In this document: in pieces, positions 45,145-59,300 of the stretch
How positions within the stretch are numbered: position 1 is the first letter of the stretch
Layout of the letters: each line of letters starts with the position of its first letter
Assembly: GCA_944989445.1 (NCBI GenBank)
Contig: CALYLW010000321.1
Location: forward strand, 62,001-126,000
Length of the DNA stretch: 64,000 bases
Source of the DNA: Ampullaceana balthica
Lineage: Eukaryota > Mollusca > Gastropoda > Lymnaeidae
Direction: 5' to 3'
Notes under the pieces: model-generated
Told to the model about the DNA's origin: nothing
The model's input: the letters and a program-made list of their open reading frames with translations, nothing else
The model's database searches: none
Translations under genes and position numbers: made by a program

Positions 45145-46026
45145 ATAATTTTAATAATTCCTAGTGCCTAGGTTATTCCTCCTCAACAATCGACCGTGGT
45201 TTCAACAAAAAGATGACTTAGTTAAGCTTACTTTTGGTAAACTATTCCTAAGAGATAGGGAGATGTTTGGATGACCGCGCGATACACTGACCAGTAGATA
45301 GGGTGAACAGAAAGTAATCTGAACGTATAATGACCAGATGATAGGGTGCAAGATGACAAGAAAGCATTTGACACGTGACACCTGAATTCGGACAAAAAAG
45401 ATTAAATGACCAGAAATAGGCAGACGAGATGACAAAGAAAAAAAACAGAAATAAAGAAGTGGGTGATATGCAAACATAAATCCGATAGACAAATGGAAAT
45501 AAATGGAAATACAATTCTTATATATAGTATTACAATAACACAAATATTCAAATAATTTTTATCGGGTATTTAAACCCCCACCAAAATTAATGTCGGAACT
45601 AAAAATGTACTTTATAAAACTATTTACTTGCTATTAATTATTTAAACTTTTAATACCAAAAATGATTAGTTTCTCCAATTCAGCACTACATGTAATAATA
45701 TTAATAGAATTGGTCCTACTCCTTTTGGTTTGGATTTAATTTGATTTTTTAAAATAATTTAATACTATTGTAGGCCTATTACCTACCTTTCCCATAAAAA
45801 ATTGTTTCATTTTTAAGAAATGATGTCAACATTGGTCAATTTTTTTTTAATGAAATTGTTTGTTTTTTAAAATATTAATATCATTTAATATTTCAATAGT
45901 GTGCTCCTAGCATTTGTCATCAAGACGTCATTATGTTGCCAGTTAATATCTTTGCCGTAACTATTCTTATCCAACTAGAGGGAGAGGGGGTTGCTGACAA
46001 TCAGCCATAAATAATTCAAGACCTAA
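45145..46026. other. 3' flank of the large gene, AT-rich
   Basis: AATAAA-type signals occur (for example about 45450), but no cleavage site can be assigned. No gene recognised. Confidence 0.45.
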
Positions 46027-46405
46027 GGGACCGTCCATAAATGACGTCACGCGATTTTGGCCGATTGTTTACTCCCCCTCCCCCCTCATCACGTTACGTC
46101 ACAAAAATTTAGACCCCCCCCCCTTCCAATATAACGTCACAAAGCTTTGCGCCTCCCCCCCCCCAATAAAAGCTGTATTTTCTATTTGAAAAAGAGCGTG
46201 TTTCAAATCCCTTTTTTGTCATTTAAGTATCTATTTAGTGTAAGATTGCACTCTAATATCGTAACACGCGTTAAGCCATGTAAAACGTCATAAATCAAAT
46301 ATTTAAGTGGAACTTTTATTTAAAGTTGCGAGTTTTGGGTGACGTCACATTTCTCAAACACCCACCCCTCCCACCTAGGTGCGTGACGTCATTTATGGAC
46401 GGCCC
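46027..46405. mobile_element. MITE with GACCGTCCATAAATGACGTCA-type ends
   Basis: Starts GGGACCGTCCATAAATGACG and ends GTCATTTATGGACGGCCC, an inverted repeat of about 23 bp. It is flanked by CCTAA on both sides (46022-46026 and 46406-46410). Inside are C-rich tracts and several TAACGTCAC repeats. No coding content; superfamily not assigned. Confidence 0.8.
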
Positions 46406-46410
46406 CCTAA

Positions 46411-47382
46411 TTGTGATTCCATTTTTCTTGGTAATATCAAATAAATGAGTTTTCAGATAACTGTTGTCTGCGTGAACGCTCATGTTTTCATTTTCCCACT
46501 CCCTTTTCACAAGAGCTTACAAGAAGTGTTTGTTTTGTTGTTGTTTTTTGTTGTTTTTTTTAAAAATAAATCCAAATAATATAAACTATGTTTTGTCATG
46601 CTTGTGTTGTAGCACAAGGATTATTTCTTGTAGGAAATTTTAAACATTAGTTGATTAAGTTAAATGAAAGCCAACTGAGTATCAGTTTCTTTATAATTTG
46701 GATTGCTCTAATGATAGAAATACTAACAAAACAGGAAATTAGACACTTAAAACAGCCTTGTACCCCAACGACACTCCTTGATTCTCATATGGAACAATGC
46801 ACGTCTTGTAATTCAATTTATTATTTATCCATCCATTGTTGTTAGTTAAAATCCCTTTTAAGCGCAACACTATGATCATATTTTTAACGTCTTGGAGTAG
46901 AAATTGTTTAACGCTAACAGGAAAGATTAAATTTAGAGAAGCGAAATTTGCTTGCCGTTGAGAAGTAAATTTCTGGCCTTTTCTTACAGTGAGAATTATT
47001 TGACTTAATTAAAAGACAAACGTGTTTATTGACAATTGAATATTGTTTTTAATGTTTGTGTTCTGATATGCTTATTTATATTTAACAAATTGCAATTTTA
47101 ATATAAATTGAAGTTGAAACATCACAATTTCAATAACACAAGTTTGTATAAAGATTATCATTTATCATTATATATTAACTCTGTTTTGTTTCAATTTTTA
47201 CCCATGACCAAAAGAAATCAATAAACTATAATTACAATATTTAAATGGATAGAAACGTTCAATGGAAAAATAGTTATTAAGAAATGCTTATTTTTTTTAT
47301 ATTGCTATTTTATAATGTTGGTTTTGTTACATAATGCAATTAAAAAGAAACAACCTCTCCTGTATTATCTGTAGTTGTTGAT
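46411..47382. other. AT-rich intergenic DNA
   Basis: No gene recognised. Ordinary composition like the rest of the first 47 kb, ending where the homopolymer region begins. Confidence 0.5.
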
Positions 47383-50300
47383 GCGGGGGGGGCCCCAACT
47401 TTTGTGACGCATTTTACGGGTGGGGTGTTGGTGGGGGGGGGGGCGAGGGTAAGGCTCCCCCAACGTTGGGGGTGTTGGGGGGCGATGTTGGGTGTGGGTG
47501 GGTTGGGGGGAAAAAAGAAACGGAACACCACCATATAGTTGTAACCGTGTGATTTTAAGGCTTAAGGTGGGGTGGGGAATCCAGGGGGGGAATGCGGTTT
47601 GGGGGTTGTGGGGGGGGACCCAGTTTCATAATTTTATTTGTGGAAGGGGGGGCCGGCAGGTTTTGTTGGGGGGAATGGGGGTCACCCAGACTTTGGTATC
47701 AAAAGAATAAAGGGGCGTGGGGGGGGGAGGGGACCTCCATGTTGTGGGACACCAAGGATTAAACCCCCCACACCACCCCCCAAACCATAATGATGGGGTG
47801 GGGGGGGGGACGGTGTGTGGGGCCCTTAGGAAGGGCGGACGGGGGGATGGCGGAATTAATGTTTGGGGTACACATTTTTTCACCACTGGTGGTTGGGGTA
47901 ACCATTACTAATCAAGGGACGATGTATAATGGGTGAATAGGAGTAATTTTCCCAAATTTCTTCCGTTGGGGGCTGTTGTGTTTGTCTGCTTGGGGGTGGG
48001 GGTGTGGGGATGGGGGTTGTCATGAGGGGGGGGGTTCCACAATCCCAGGGTGGGGGGTGGGGTGGCGGGAGGGTTGTGGATACCCCACCCCACGTTGTAT
48101 TGCCGGGGGGGGGGGGGGGGGTGGGTCGCTGGGTCTCACCCATCGTGGGGATTTTTATCTGGGGGAACGGGGTTTCTTGGGGGGGTGGGGGGTGCTCCCA
48201 TGGGGCCCCGTTGTTTGTCAAACAACCCTGGGTAAGGCTCAAACCGTATAATTATTGTCTCTATCTAGGTTGGGGCCTGAGGGGGGGTCCCTTCTTTCCA
48301 CCATGGGCGCGTGTCGCTTGGTTGGTGATTCGGAGTGGGGGATACTTGGTTGTTAACCGGGATGTCTTCCACGACGGGTGGATAAAGATTTTAAAATGGG
48401 GGGTACACACAAAAATACAAAAACAAAACCATCAGTTGGGGAATAGGGGATGTTGATTGGATTTTATTTCTCTTGTTTGGGGGGGGGGTGGTTCCCGGAT
48501 ATACCTTTTCGTGCAGGGGGTCGAGTTGGTAAATAGAAGTTGTGGTGACTTTTATAATAACCCCGGGTTTTTTGTATTCCAATTGGGTGGTTTGGGTGAG
48601 TATTTCACCCTACCGGGTTTCATAGGTTCCTTAGGGCGGGGGGGATCGGTTGGGCGGCCGGTGGGGGGGGGTAATCACTAACACAATAATTTTGGTGGGG
48701 GGGGTTATTTTGTAAACCGGTATTCCACAAGCTGGGGGGGGGAAGGTAGGGGACGGCGGGGGGGGGGGGGTGCGGGGGGTAGGGTGGCCAATTGGGTATG
48801 GCTGGATTTTTTAATTAAAATCCCCCAATTTCACGTACTTCTTTATTGGGGGTTTGGTGGCGGCCACCCATTTAACTTACGGGGGTCTATGTGTTCTGTT
48901 GGGGCGTGTGGTTGGGGGGCTGGGGCCGGGGGTCCGTTGGACGGGAAACGTGGGGGGGTTTGGTCCCAAAACGGTGGCGTAGCTCAGCCCTCTCAAGGTG
49001 GCACCAGGCATGGTTTGGTGTTGGGGGTTTTGGGGAATCATGGACCCCTAATTGGGGTATGTTTAACGTTGTCAATGTAAAATATTACATAAACCCTCAA
49101 TACTCAATTTGTGTGAGTGAGGGGGGGGGTGGTGTGAGGGGGGGGTCCCGGGGGGGGGGGGCAATTGTTTATTTTAAGAAAAATATAAACCCCCCATTTT
49201 TAACAATGTTGCCCAAACCAATTCCCTACAAACCAACAGAAACACACCCACCACCCCCAAATTCAAATCACTTAGAATCCATTTCATTAAATAAATACTT
49301 GTAAATGGGGTCCCTTTTCCCTTTAAGGGGTGGGGGAAAAAGGGGAAAAAACCCAAAATTAGAAACCCAATGGGGTTAAATTCTGTGGGAAGGCAAGGGG
49401 ATATTTTATAAGGGGGGGTAACCCCCCCCCCAACCCCCCCGGGCCACTTCCCAGGCCAAAGGGTGGGGAGTGTGGTAAGACAGGGGGCCGGGCGGGGGGG
49501 GGGGGGGGGAAGGGGGCGGGAAAGGGGGGTGGGGGGATGGTTGTTATTGTGGGGGGGGGGGATGTAAATTATCTCAAAATTCGTCCAGTGGTGGGGGGGT
49601 GGGGGGGGGAGGGGAGGGGGAGGGGTATAAAGGGGGGGGTAGGAGGGACGAGATAGGGGGAGATTTAGGGGATGGGGGCCCCCCACCCCCACCTCCCATA
49701 ACCCCCACCCCCCCCCCCAAAAATAAACCCCCATGCGTGGGTAATATTTCCAGGACCCCCAAGTTCCTAATACTAGGGTTGGGGGGGGGTTGGGGGGTGG
49801 GGAGGAACCTTTGTTTGTGAACCTCAATATGCCCCCCGGCCCACCCCAGCATTTGGTTCGTCATCCCCCCCCCCCTCTGGTTTGGGTGCCCCCCCAATTT
49901 TTTTGGGTTGGGGGAGGGGGGGTAAAGGGTGGGGGGGGGGGGGAATGGGGGGGGGTAATAAAAGGTAATCCAAGGGGGAATTTATAAATTACTGGTTAAT
50001 TAGTTTAAATTTTATTTAACCTCATACATTCATATTTATCTACCCAATCTGATTTTTGTGTTGTCTTGGGGTCGATGCTTTGTCCTCAGCTCTTTTTTCA
50101 AATTTGGGTGGGGGGGGGTTGGGTCTGTGCATATGGGGCCAGGGGAGGGGGGGGGAGGTCGGGCTCGGGGGGGGACGAGGGGGTAAGGCATCTGGGGGGG
50201 GGGCGGGACATAGGGGGGGGGGGGTAGTGGCGTGTTATATTTTTTAATATACCATGTTGAGCACGTTTACATATTTTACCCCCCCACCATAATTCCTTGG

Positions 50301-53300
50301 GGTGAGGATTCCTTACATTATCAGGGGTCTCTGGGGGGGTATCACCTAATCCAAAACCTGGGTTTTTGCGTTACCTTCACATCTTCTGTATCACTACAAC
50401 TTGCTACAACCCACACTCATCCCACCTCAGGCTTCTACTTTTCTTCGTCGGGCGGCCCCGCCCGCCCCGCCCCTTGGCTCCCACTGGGGGGACACTAGAG
50501 TGGCGGGGGGGGGGCGGGGGAAGAGAGGGGGGGGGAAATCCTTACTTTCGTTGGACAACCTGTTGGATGGTGGGACAAGAGTTTCTAAAGCGTCACAATG
50601 GGGCTGGTGCCGGGGTGGACGGGTGGCGGGTGGGGAAGGGGGGAGTTCAGGGAAGGGAGGGACAACTCACTACCTATTATCAACCACGTCCAAACACCGG
50701 GTCTTGGCGGTGGGCTGCACGCTACGCAATGTGGGCCAGTGCTTTTCTGGTGGTTGTCAGCACGGTTTGATCTTGTTACTTAGGGTGCTTTATGGGGGGG
50801 GGTATATCAAATGTATAGTTAAAATATTTTCCGGTATTTTTGGGGGGTATGGGGGATTTTTGAATTGGACTGTGAATTAATTGTAGTTTTAGATTTTAGG
50901 GGGGGGGAATTAAGTTTAAGGTTACCAAAAAATCATCCAATAGTATCATGTTAAAAATTCATCTATAACATAGTTTTTATTTTTTTTCTAACACGGGGGC
51001 TGCATAAAAAAAACGGGCCCCAATTGTGGTTTGGTTTTGTCCCCACACCAAGGGCCCCCCAACCGGGGACCCCCCAACGGGGGGGCCTTTTCGGAATAAC
51101 AGCGGGGGGGGTTTGTGGGGTGGGGGCGGGGGGGGGTGGAGGTTGGGGAGTGGGAGGGGGGGGGGGTGGCGGGCTGGGGGAGGGAGGGTTTTCTTACGGG
51201 GGGGGGTAAACCCATGCGGGGGGTGTGGGGGGAGGGCGGAGGTTGGGGCGGGAGGGAGGGTACTTACAATAAACCTGAACACCTTTGACCCCCCCCAATA
51301 AAAAAAGGGGGGGGGGGGACCCTCTGTGGGTTGGGGGGGTGGGTAATGGGGGTGGGGAGGAGGGCCCCAATGGGGGGGGTTGGGGGGCCGGGGGGTGGTG
51401 TTTGTGGTGGTTTTTGGGGGAACACCGCCAAAATCAAAAGGCCACCCCCCCCATAAGTGTTGGGTAATTCTGTGGTGGTTTCCCACCACACATTTGTTAG
51501 TCCACCCCCTTGAACACCCCCCTAGGGGACTGGGGAAGCCCGGGGGTGAAACTAAAAACTAGTGGGGGAATCATGGGGGGATTTATACGGTCGACAACGG
51601 AATGCCGGAGGATGGGTGGGTTGAAGTGAGTGGGGGACCCCGGGGTGGGGGGTGGGTGGGGCCCCCCCGCGGGGGGGCGGAGGGGATAGTCTGCTGGGGG
51701 TGCCGGGGGGGCAGGGGATGGCGTCCGGAAATCCCACCCTCGTGTTTGGGATGGGGGGGGGGGGTTTGTTTGGGGGGGGGGATGGCGGCCCCACCAAGCC
51801 ACCCTATGCCGGGATTACCACGGGTTCCCAGGTACCCCCCCTCCCCCCCCAACTACCCCTCCAGGTTTCGTGCAATTCCACACCCTTGCCATTTCCAAAC
51901 CCCTGCCGGGGGGGTGGGATCGGTTGACTCGTGTCACTGCCCCAATTCACTGGGGGTGGGGGGGTCATACTAAATAGTTTCCCACAATCAGGGGGGGGGG
52001 GGACGCTGTGTGTGGGGCAAAATGCGGTCTCCACCATTGGTGGGGGATCGGTGTAGGTCGGTGGCAGGAGCCGTGTAGGGTCACAGGTTTCCATACTATT
52101 ATTCACCCTTAGGGTGGGCACCCCGCCCCTGTGGGCAGTGGGGGGCGTTGGTACTCCAACCCCAGCGGGGGGGGCGGGGTTGGTTTTTTTGAATGATGTG
52201 TTTGGATAGTATTGGCCTCCGCGGTTGGTCCTGACAGCGAGATATTGGGGGTGCCGGGGCGGGCGGGGCGGGGGGGCGCCTTGGGGAAACCCCGGCCAAG
52301 TCCGGCCTGGTTGTCCACTATATGTTAGGGACCCCAATAGTTTTGTTGGGTTTTCTCTTCCCCTATTTGGGGGGCTTTTTAACTTGGGTGGGGGAATCGG
52401 TGTACCAGGGTTTGTTTTCTTCAAACGGGCCCACCGGGGTTAGTATGTGTTTGGGGGGCTGGGGGGAGGGGCGGGATGGGGTTTAAGTGTTTTTTCCCCA
52501 CCCCCCTTGTTTTTGTGTCTGGCGCTTGTTTGTCGAGGAAAAATACAAACACCCCCAAAACCGGGGAAGGGGGGGGGGGGGGGGGTGGTGGGTGGGCCAG
52601 GCCGGACACGCGAGGAGGGTGGGGGGTGTGTGTTCCCCAGTGTGGAATCCCGGGGGGGGGGAGGTGGGATGGGGTTATCTGGGGGGTGGGTGGGGGGTGG
52701 TAGGGGAGGGGGGGGGGGGGGGGGGGGGGCGTTTTCAACAAGGGTGGTGGGGGGGCAAACTGGGAGGGGGGGGGGGATATGGTGGTGGATGGGTGGGGGG
52801 GATGCAACAGCGGCGGGGCAACACCCCAGGTTGCTGAACCCCGACGGGGGGGGCGTGGCCGGCGGCGGGGGGAACACGGCGGGGGGGCTCTCTCAGGTGT
52901 GGGGGTGGGGGGCAGGGATGGTGGGGGTGGCCTTCTGATGCGGGGGTGTGGATGGTTTAGGACGGTCGGGCACCGGGGGGACTTTTAGGGGGATATTTAG
53001 GGTGTTTTCTTCTCGCCTGGGGGGGGGGTTAAACAAAATGGGGGGGATAGCGGGTTGTCGGTTGCGGTCGGGTATTGGGGGGGGGGGTGTTCTATAGGGA
53101 CATATAATTTCAATGTGACTAGTCTGTTATCGGGGGAGGGGTCGTGGAGGTAAGGGTGGTTTCTTTTGAACGTGCACTAACATACACCCACTTGCGTGGG
53201 GAAATAACACGCACGGGCCGCGGGCTGTTTTGGGGGGGGTTTGGGAGTTGACCCACTGTAGGTGAACACCCTTGTTGGCATTTTGGGATATGGGGGGGTG

Positions 53301-56300
53301 GGGGGTAGGGGGGGGGGGGCGGGGTGTGGGGATGGAAGTGAGGTGTAAGGGGGGGGCGGGATGGGGACGGGTTTTCCGTGGTACACGGTTTTACCGGGTG
53401 GGGTGGGGGGGCCTCATAGCACGGTGGGGAGGGGGGTGGGGGGGGGGGGGGGGTGGGGGTATATGTTGGGTGTTGCCATCCTTACACCTATACCCTGGTC
53501 AACCGCATGGGGGGGGCCACTCGTGGGTTGGGGGTGCACTATAACTAGGGGTGGGTTGGAGGGTCGGTGGTGTTGGGGCGCCGGTGGGGGTCGTATGGGG
53601 TTGGGATGTGTTTTGGTGGGGGGTGGCGTGGGGGGGTATTGCCGGGGTTTTTTTTCCCAAAACTTAAATTAACACATTGTTTGCTGGGGCCATTAAGGGG
53701 GCGAAAAACATAAGTTAAAGGGAAGTGTTGCGGAGGGGGGGGTGGGTGGAACCAAGTTGTTGTTTGTTGTGCATGGTTGGCTATGTAGGTTTTGTTTAAA
53801 AACAGGGTTTTGGGTTTACCTTAAAGTTAAATCTAATACAAAGGGGTGGAACTTATAATTCAACCAACCTTTAAAGATCCATATCACTTTTGGTCAATTC
53901 TCTTACACAACTATGATTAGGGGGGCCCATTGTTGTTTTTGGGGGGGGGGGTGGGAGGGGAATAACAGGGGCGGGGGGCGGGTTTGTTAGGTTTGGGGGT
54001 TGTGGGTTATTAATGGGGTTTACGGTTTCGCTCTTTAATTATAAGTGGGTTTTAGGCGGTGAGTGGTGATCACCGAAGGTGAGGGGTTGGGGAGATATAA
54101 TTAATGCCTAAATGGGGGGGGAGGGGGGTAACTTTATATATAGGGACAAGGTTTTTAGGTTTCGGCTTGTTTTACTCAGGGGCTTAGGGGGGGGGGGTCG
54201 TGTCCCAACCCCCACACTAAAAATGTGTCCACCACCCCACTTAAACCAGTTGGACTTTTATATACCATACCAATCGGTGGTAATCCAAAAGGTTTTCGTT
54301 GTTGTGTGGTTTAGGTTGGGCCCCCTTGAAATGGGTCCCCCCCCAATACCCCCCCCCTCGGGGTCTTTGTCACCTATAACTTCTTTACCACGGGGTTGGG
54401 TGCGGGGGCGGTGTGGTTTTACGGGTTGGTGGGGGGCAAAGGGGGGGGGCGGGGACGGGGGGTATAAATGTGCCCACCCGGTTGGGGGGGTGTACTATAT
54501 TATTCTACACAGGGCGGTTTGGGGGGTGATACCCCCCTTTTGGTGGGAGGTAGTGGGGTTGGTTATTTTGGGGGGGTGTTGCCCATACTTTTTCTTTCTT
54601 TGTTTCATAAAAAAACAAAAAAAAAAAAGGGGGTGGGTTGGGGGCCGGGGTGCGGGGGGGGGGGTTTTTTGTGGGGGGTGGGGGGAGGGGGGGTTCATTC
54701 CTACATCCCACCAACCAATATAGGTTGGGGGGGGGGGGGGGGGCCCTTGGTGTCCCTCTGTGTGATGGGGCGGTTATTCAGGGGAAAAAAAGGGGACGGT
54801 GGTTCCTGGGGTGGTATGCACCCCATTTAAAACAAAAAACCCAACGTACAATATAATTATCCACAATTTATAAAAAGGGGGGGTTTTTTTTCACATACCC
54901 AATTACTATAATAAATTAAATTTAGAATTAAAAAACTTATATTGGTGGCTTCATGGCACCTAAATATTAGAGAGTCTTGGCGTTACTTTTTTTTGTACCT
55001 TTGTCTTCGTGCGGGAGCAGGTGAACCCACCCCCAAGTGTTGTTTATCGTTTTGTGGAAACCGATTACTCTAATAAAATACATTAATTGTCATGAGTTGT
55101 GCCGGTGTGTCCCAAATTCTGGGTTTTGGTCCCCCGGGGGGGATACTATTGTGGTTTTGTGGGTGCTTAACAACCTGCTCCCACACCCAATGGTTGGGGG
55201 GGGTTTTAAGGCCGTGTAAGTATTGGGGGGGGGGGGGGGTCGTTTTTGGAGAGGGAGTCGGGGCGTCTCCATTATCGAATATTAGGGAATTTCTTTTTGC
55301 GGGCAGCGTTTCCCCTAATAGGGGGTGGGCGGGGGGGGGGTGTGCGGTGGGGGATTAACCCCCCCGGGGGCTATTCCCGGGGGGGGGGGCCTGGTTTTCG
55401 GTTTGTACTATCTAGGGGAGGGTGCGGAGGGCGGTCCCCAATTCAACCCCCAGGCCCCCCCCAACCCCATTACAAACTGAGTTTGCTACCCATAAAAAGG
55501 GGGGGGAAATCTTATAACTTTCTTGGGTGCGGGGAGGGGTCTTTTGAACAAAATAATCCTATTTTTATTATGTTATATTTCCTTCCAATCTTTCAGAGTT
55601 TCTTAGGTCCCAAACTTTAAGGGTGGGTGGTCTTTTGTGTAAAGTGCCCCGTTTGTGTGGGGGAAGGCCCCCTTGTAACATAATTATAAGGGGTATGTTC
55701 TGTGTCTGGCAATTAAATGTACCTCTGGCTATTAAGGCCCGGGGGGGGTGTGGAGGGTGTTGTTATCCCGCAGGGGAATTTATTACAACTGTGTTTCCCC
55801 CCCAGGGGGGGGGTCCGGGTTCCAAGGGGGGAAGTATACCCATTGGGGGCACCTCAGTTGGTGGATGAATATGCGCGCCACCTGGGGGCGCTTTGGGGCA
55901 CTATTCCCCCCTCCTATAGTGGGTTGGGCACGCAGGGGGGGTTAGTGTCATGTTTGTTTTCCCAATCCATTAAAAGTCCACCCTCACAGACGGGGTGTTA
56001 TTATTGCCTTAACTCCCATCCCAAAGTTCCCTCTAGTTTCGGTTTGTATTTTTTTTAACCCCCACCAAGTGTGTGGGTTCCACCAAAATCCGGAGGGGAT
56101 TGATGGTTGTTGACCCCCCTCCACCCAACAAAGTGACAAAAATCCGGGGGCGCGGGGGGCTGGCGGTGCATTTCTACAAACAAAGGGGGTTGGTTGTTTT
56201 AATTTGGGGGTTTCCAAAGGGTTGGTAACCCAGTAGGGGTAAATCAACTGGGGGGTTGGGGGTGGCACCTATTAATAGGTGGGGGCAGGCGTGGTCAGGG

Positions 56301-59300
56301 AGCAGTGGGTGTAACCCCGGATATCGGGTTAGGGTGTATTCCCCTAGTTCCAGTCCCACCCCCCCCACAAAATGTTGTAGGGGGTGTTCCCCCCCGGGTG
56401 TCACATCGAAGTGGGGGGGGCGGAGTTTTGGGGGGGATAAAGGGGCGGTGGGGTTTTATTAATTCGGGGGCTTTATTGAGTGTGGTTTTGACCTCCCGGG
56501 GGGGGCCGGGGTTTGGTTGTTCCGGATCCTCTCATATGACCACGGTGTCCCCCCCCCCCCCCCCCCCCCCCTGTTTGGGGGTGGGGGGAGCCCTACCCCC
56601 ACCACCCCCCCCTCTTTTGGGTTATGGGGCCTGGGGGTTTGGGGCCACCGGGGGGGGGGGGGGGGGGGGGGGTAGGGGGGGGGGGAGGGTTTTTTCCATT
56701 GGTGGGGGTGTTTGGATCCTGTTTTTTTTTCCTGTCCCCCACTGGGGGGGTAGCATTATGGAGGGGGGATTTAATGGGTGTTCCCCCCCCCCCCCACAAA
56801 TTTTTGGTAGTGGGGGGGGGGGGGGGGGGGCCTGGGTGTTGAGGGGACTCACAATTCACCCCCACCTGGTGGTTCCCGGTGTTGGGTTCGGGTGAGAGGG
56901 GGGGGGGATGGGGGTGGGAGATGTGGGATGGGGGGGTGTGCTGTCGGGTTGTGGCGGTGCTATGGGGGGGGTCGTGACGGGGATTTAAATAGTCTTTGAG
57001 CACACCCCCCGTTGGGGATTAATTCACGTGGTTTTGTTTTTCCCCTTCCAGCGTAACAAAAATTTTCCAAATTTGTACGTTGGGATGGGTAGTGATCCAT
57101 TGCTATCCGGTGGGGTGGGGGGGGGGGAACCCCCATTCCCCCATTATCCCCCATATTTTTAAAAATAAACACCAGGAGAGGGGGGGGGGGGAGGGGGGGG
57201 CGGGGGGCCCTTGGTGGGGGGTCCGTGGTGGGGGGGGTTGGGGGAAAAAGGGGGTTTTTTTTGGGGGGTGGGGATTTTGGGATTATATTTTGCCGGATCT
57301 TTTCTTTGGGTTGCTTTGGGTGGGGGTTGTGGTGGAATTTTCCAAGGGGGTCCCAATTATTGTGGTTGGGGTGGGAGTCCCGGGGGGGGGTCCCCGGGGG
57401 GGGTGGCGGGCACCGGGCCGGGGAGGGGTGGGATTCTTTTTGGGGCGAGGTGGGGGGGGGGGGGCAGGGGGGTGTGCAGGGTGGTAATTATAATCAATAA
57501 ACCCTGAACAGGGTGGGGGGGGGGTAAACCAGGGGCCGGCCTCCCCCCCAACAAAAGGGACAAGCCCCCGGGGAAAATAACGTTTTGGGGGGAATTATGG
57601 GTGTTTTTTTTGGTGGGGGGGGGGGAAACCCATAACTTTACCCCCCCCGGTTTCCCCACCCCAAAACCCCCCCACCCGTTTAAGGGGGGGTGGGGTTTTT
57701 ACCCAAAACAAAGGGCCGCAGGGTCAGGGTTTTTCAATGGGTGGGGGGTATTTTAGGGGGGGTGGGATTTGGGGAGGGGGGGAGGACCGGTGTCGGGGGG
57801 GTGGCTCCAATTTTTGCCAATGTTATGAGGGGTTTTTAAAACCAAATTTGGGACAGGGGGGTGGTAGTTTTTATACGGGGGGACACATTTTGGGGTGGGG
57901 ATTATGGGGGGGGGGAATGTTTGTGTTTGGGGTACGGCAGTGGTTGGGACTCAGGCCGCCCCCTGACCCCCCACCGTGTGTCCCCGGGTGGGGGGGTGGG
58001 GAACCCCCCAAGAAAACACAAATGGGGTTTGTTGGGGGTGCCCATGGGGACGTTTTTCCAAGTAAGTGGGGTAGTGTGTCGGGGTGGGGTGGGCCTGGGG
58101 AGCGTGGTTACTGGGGGTTGTGGGGGTTTTATTTGGGGGGTAGCTGGACCACTTTGAGTAACCACACACCTCTTGGGGGTTTGTGTGGTGGGGGTTGGTG
58201 ACAGGAGGGGGGATAGGGGGGTGGGGGGGGTCAATGTGTTCGCTGTGGGTGAGGGGAGTTTTATTCCTTTTTCTTAATAGGGGGGTTGGGCAGGTGGGGT
58301 GGGGTTTATGGCCTCTGCGGGGGGGGTGCGGCGGGGGGGGGGGGGGTTCGGGGGGTATTGGTGGTTTCTCTTACCATTTGGGGATATATTGGGGGGAGTG
58401 TGCAAGGCCAATGGAGGGGGGATTGTGGCACAACATGGGGGTCTCCAGGGGTAAACAACGATTTTAATGAGGGGGGTCCCAAATAGTTTGCCGGTTTATC
58501 CTTATGTATATGGCCTATTGGGTTGTTCGTATATTATGTTGTCCAAAATTCGGTAAACACGACCAACCCTAACATTACACCCCCCCCCCGCCACGGCCCC
58601 TGGCTCGTGTGGCACCGGGCCATTTGCAATCTGACTTTGGCCAAAAAACCCCAATGTTATATTCGATAAATCCGTTTATATTATAAAATTTTGGGGGGGA
58701 CAACCCCCCACGGGGGGTGGGGAAAAACCCCACTAAATACTATGGGTGTTGGGTTGGGGTAAAGATGGGGGGGGGAGTGTGGGGGGGGGCGGCAAGGGGA
58801 ATTTTTGGTGACAGACACTTATTGGGAATTTGATTCTAAAACAACTTAAACAATGGTAGGGGTTGTGTTTTCTCACCAAAATTTTCCAAATATACTAATA
58901 GGGGCGGGATCTTTTTTTTTCGGTGCGGGAACCCAAGGTGGGGGGGAGGGGGGGGACAAACAATTTTTATCATTTTCTAAACCCATCACATTTTTATGGC
59001 CAATAGAATACAAGTTTTTGGATAAAAATATATATGTCCCTTTCGCCCATGTTGGGAGGTGGGTTTCTCGGAAGGGAACTAAATTTTATACCGTGTAGCC
59101 CCCATACCCCCCAAAAAACTGTGGGGCGTTGTTCTTACCCAATACTGGGGGACAAAAAAAACGGAAACTCTAAACCTTTTTTGGTTTTTTTTTTTCTAGT
59201 TTTTTTTCGGGGGGGGGCGTGGGGGGTGGGGCCACACACCCTAGGTTTTGGACCCGTGGGGGTAAACACATGGGGGTGTGGGGGGACTTTAAGGGGGGTG

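Noticed and set aside
45202..45543. Minus-strand 113-codon frame downstream of the large gene
   Set aside because: Hydrophobic-looking only because of AT-rich composition; no homology motif or gene structure.
49174..49827. Long proline/glycine-rich frames in the G-rich region (this and many others from 47383 on)
   Set aside because: G and C runs contain no stops, so long frames arise by chance; no motif, splice context or codon structure is visible, and the sequence itself is doubtful.
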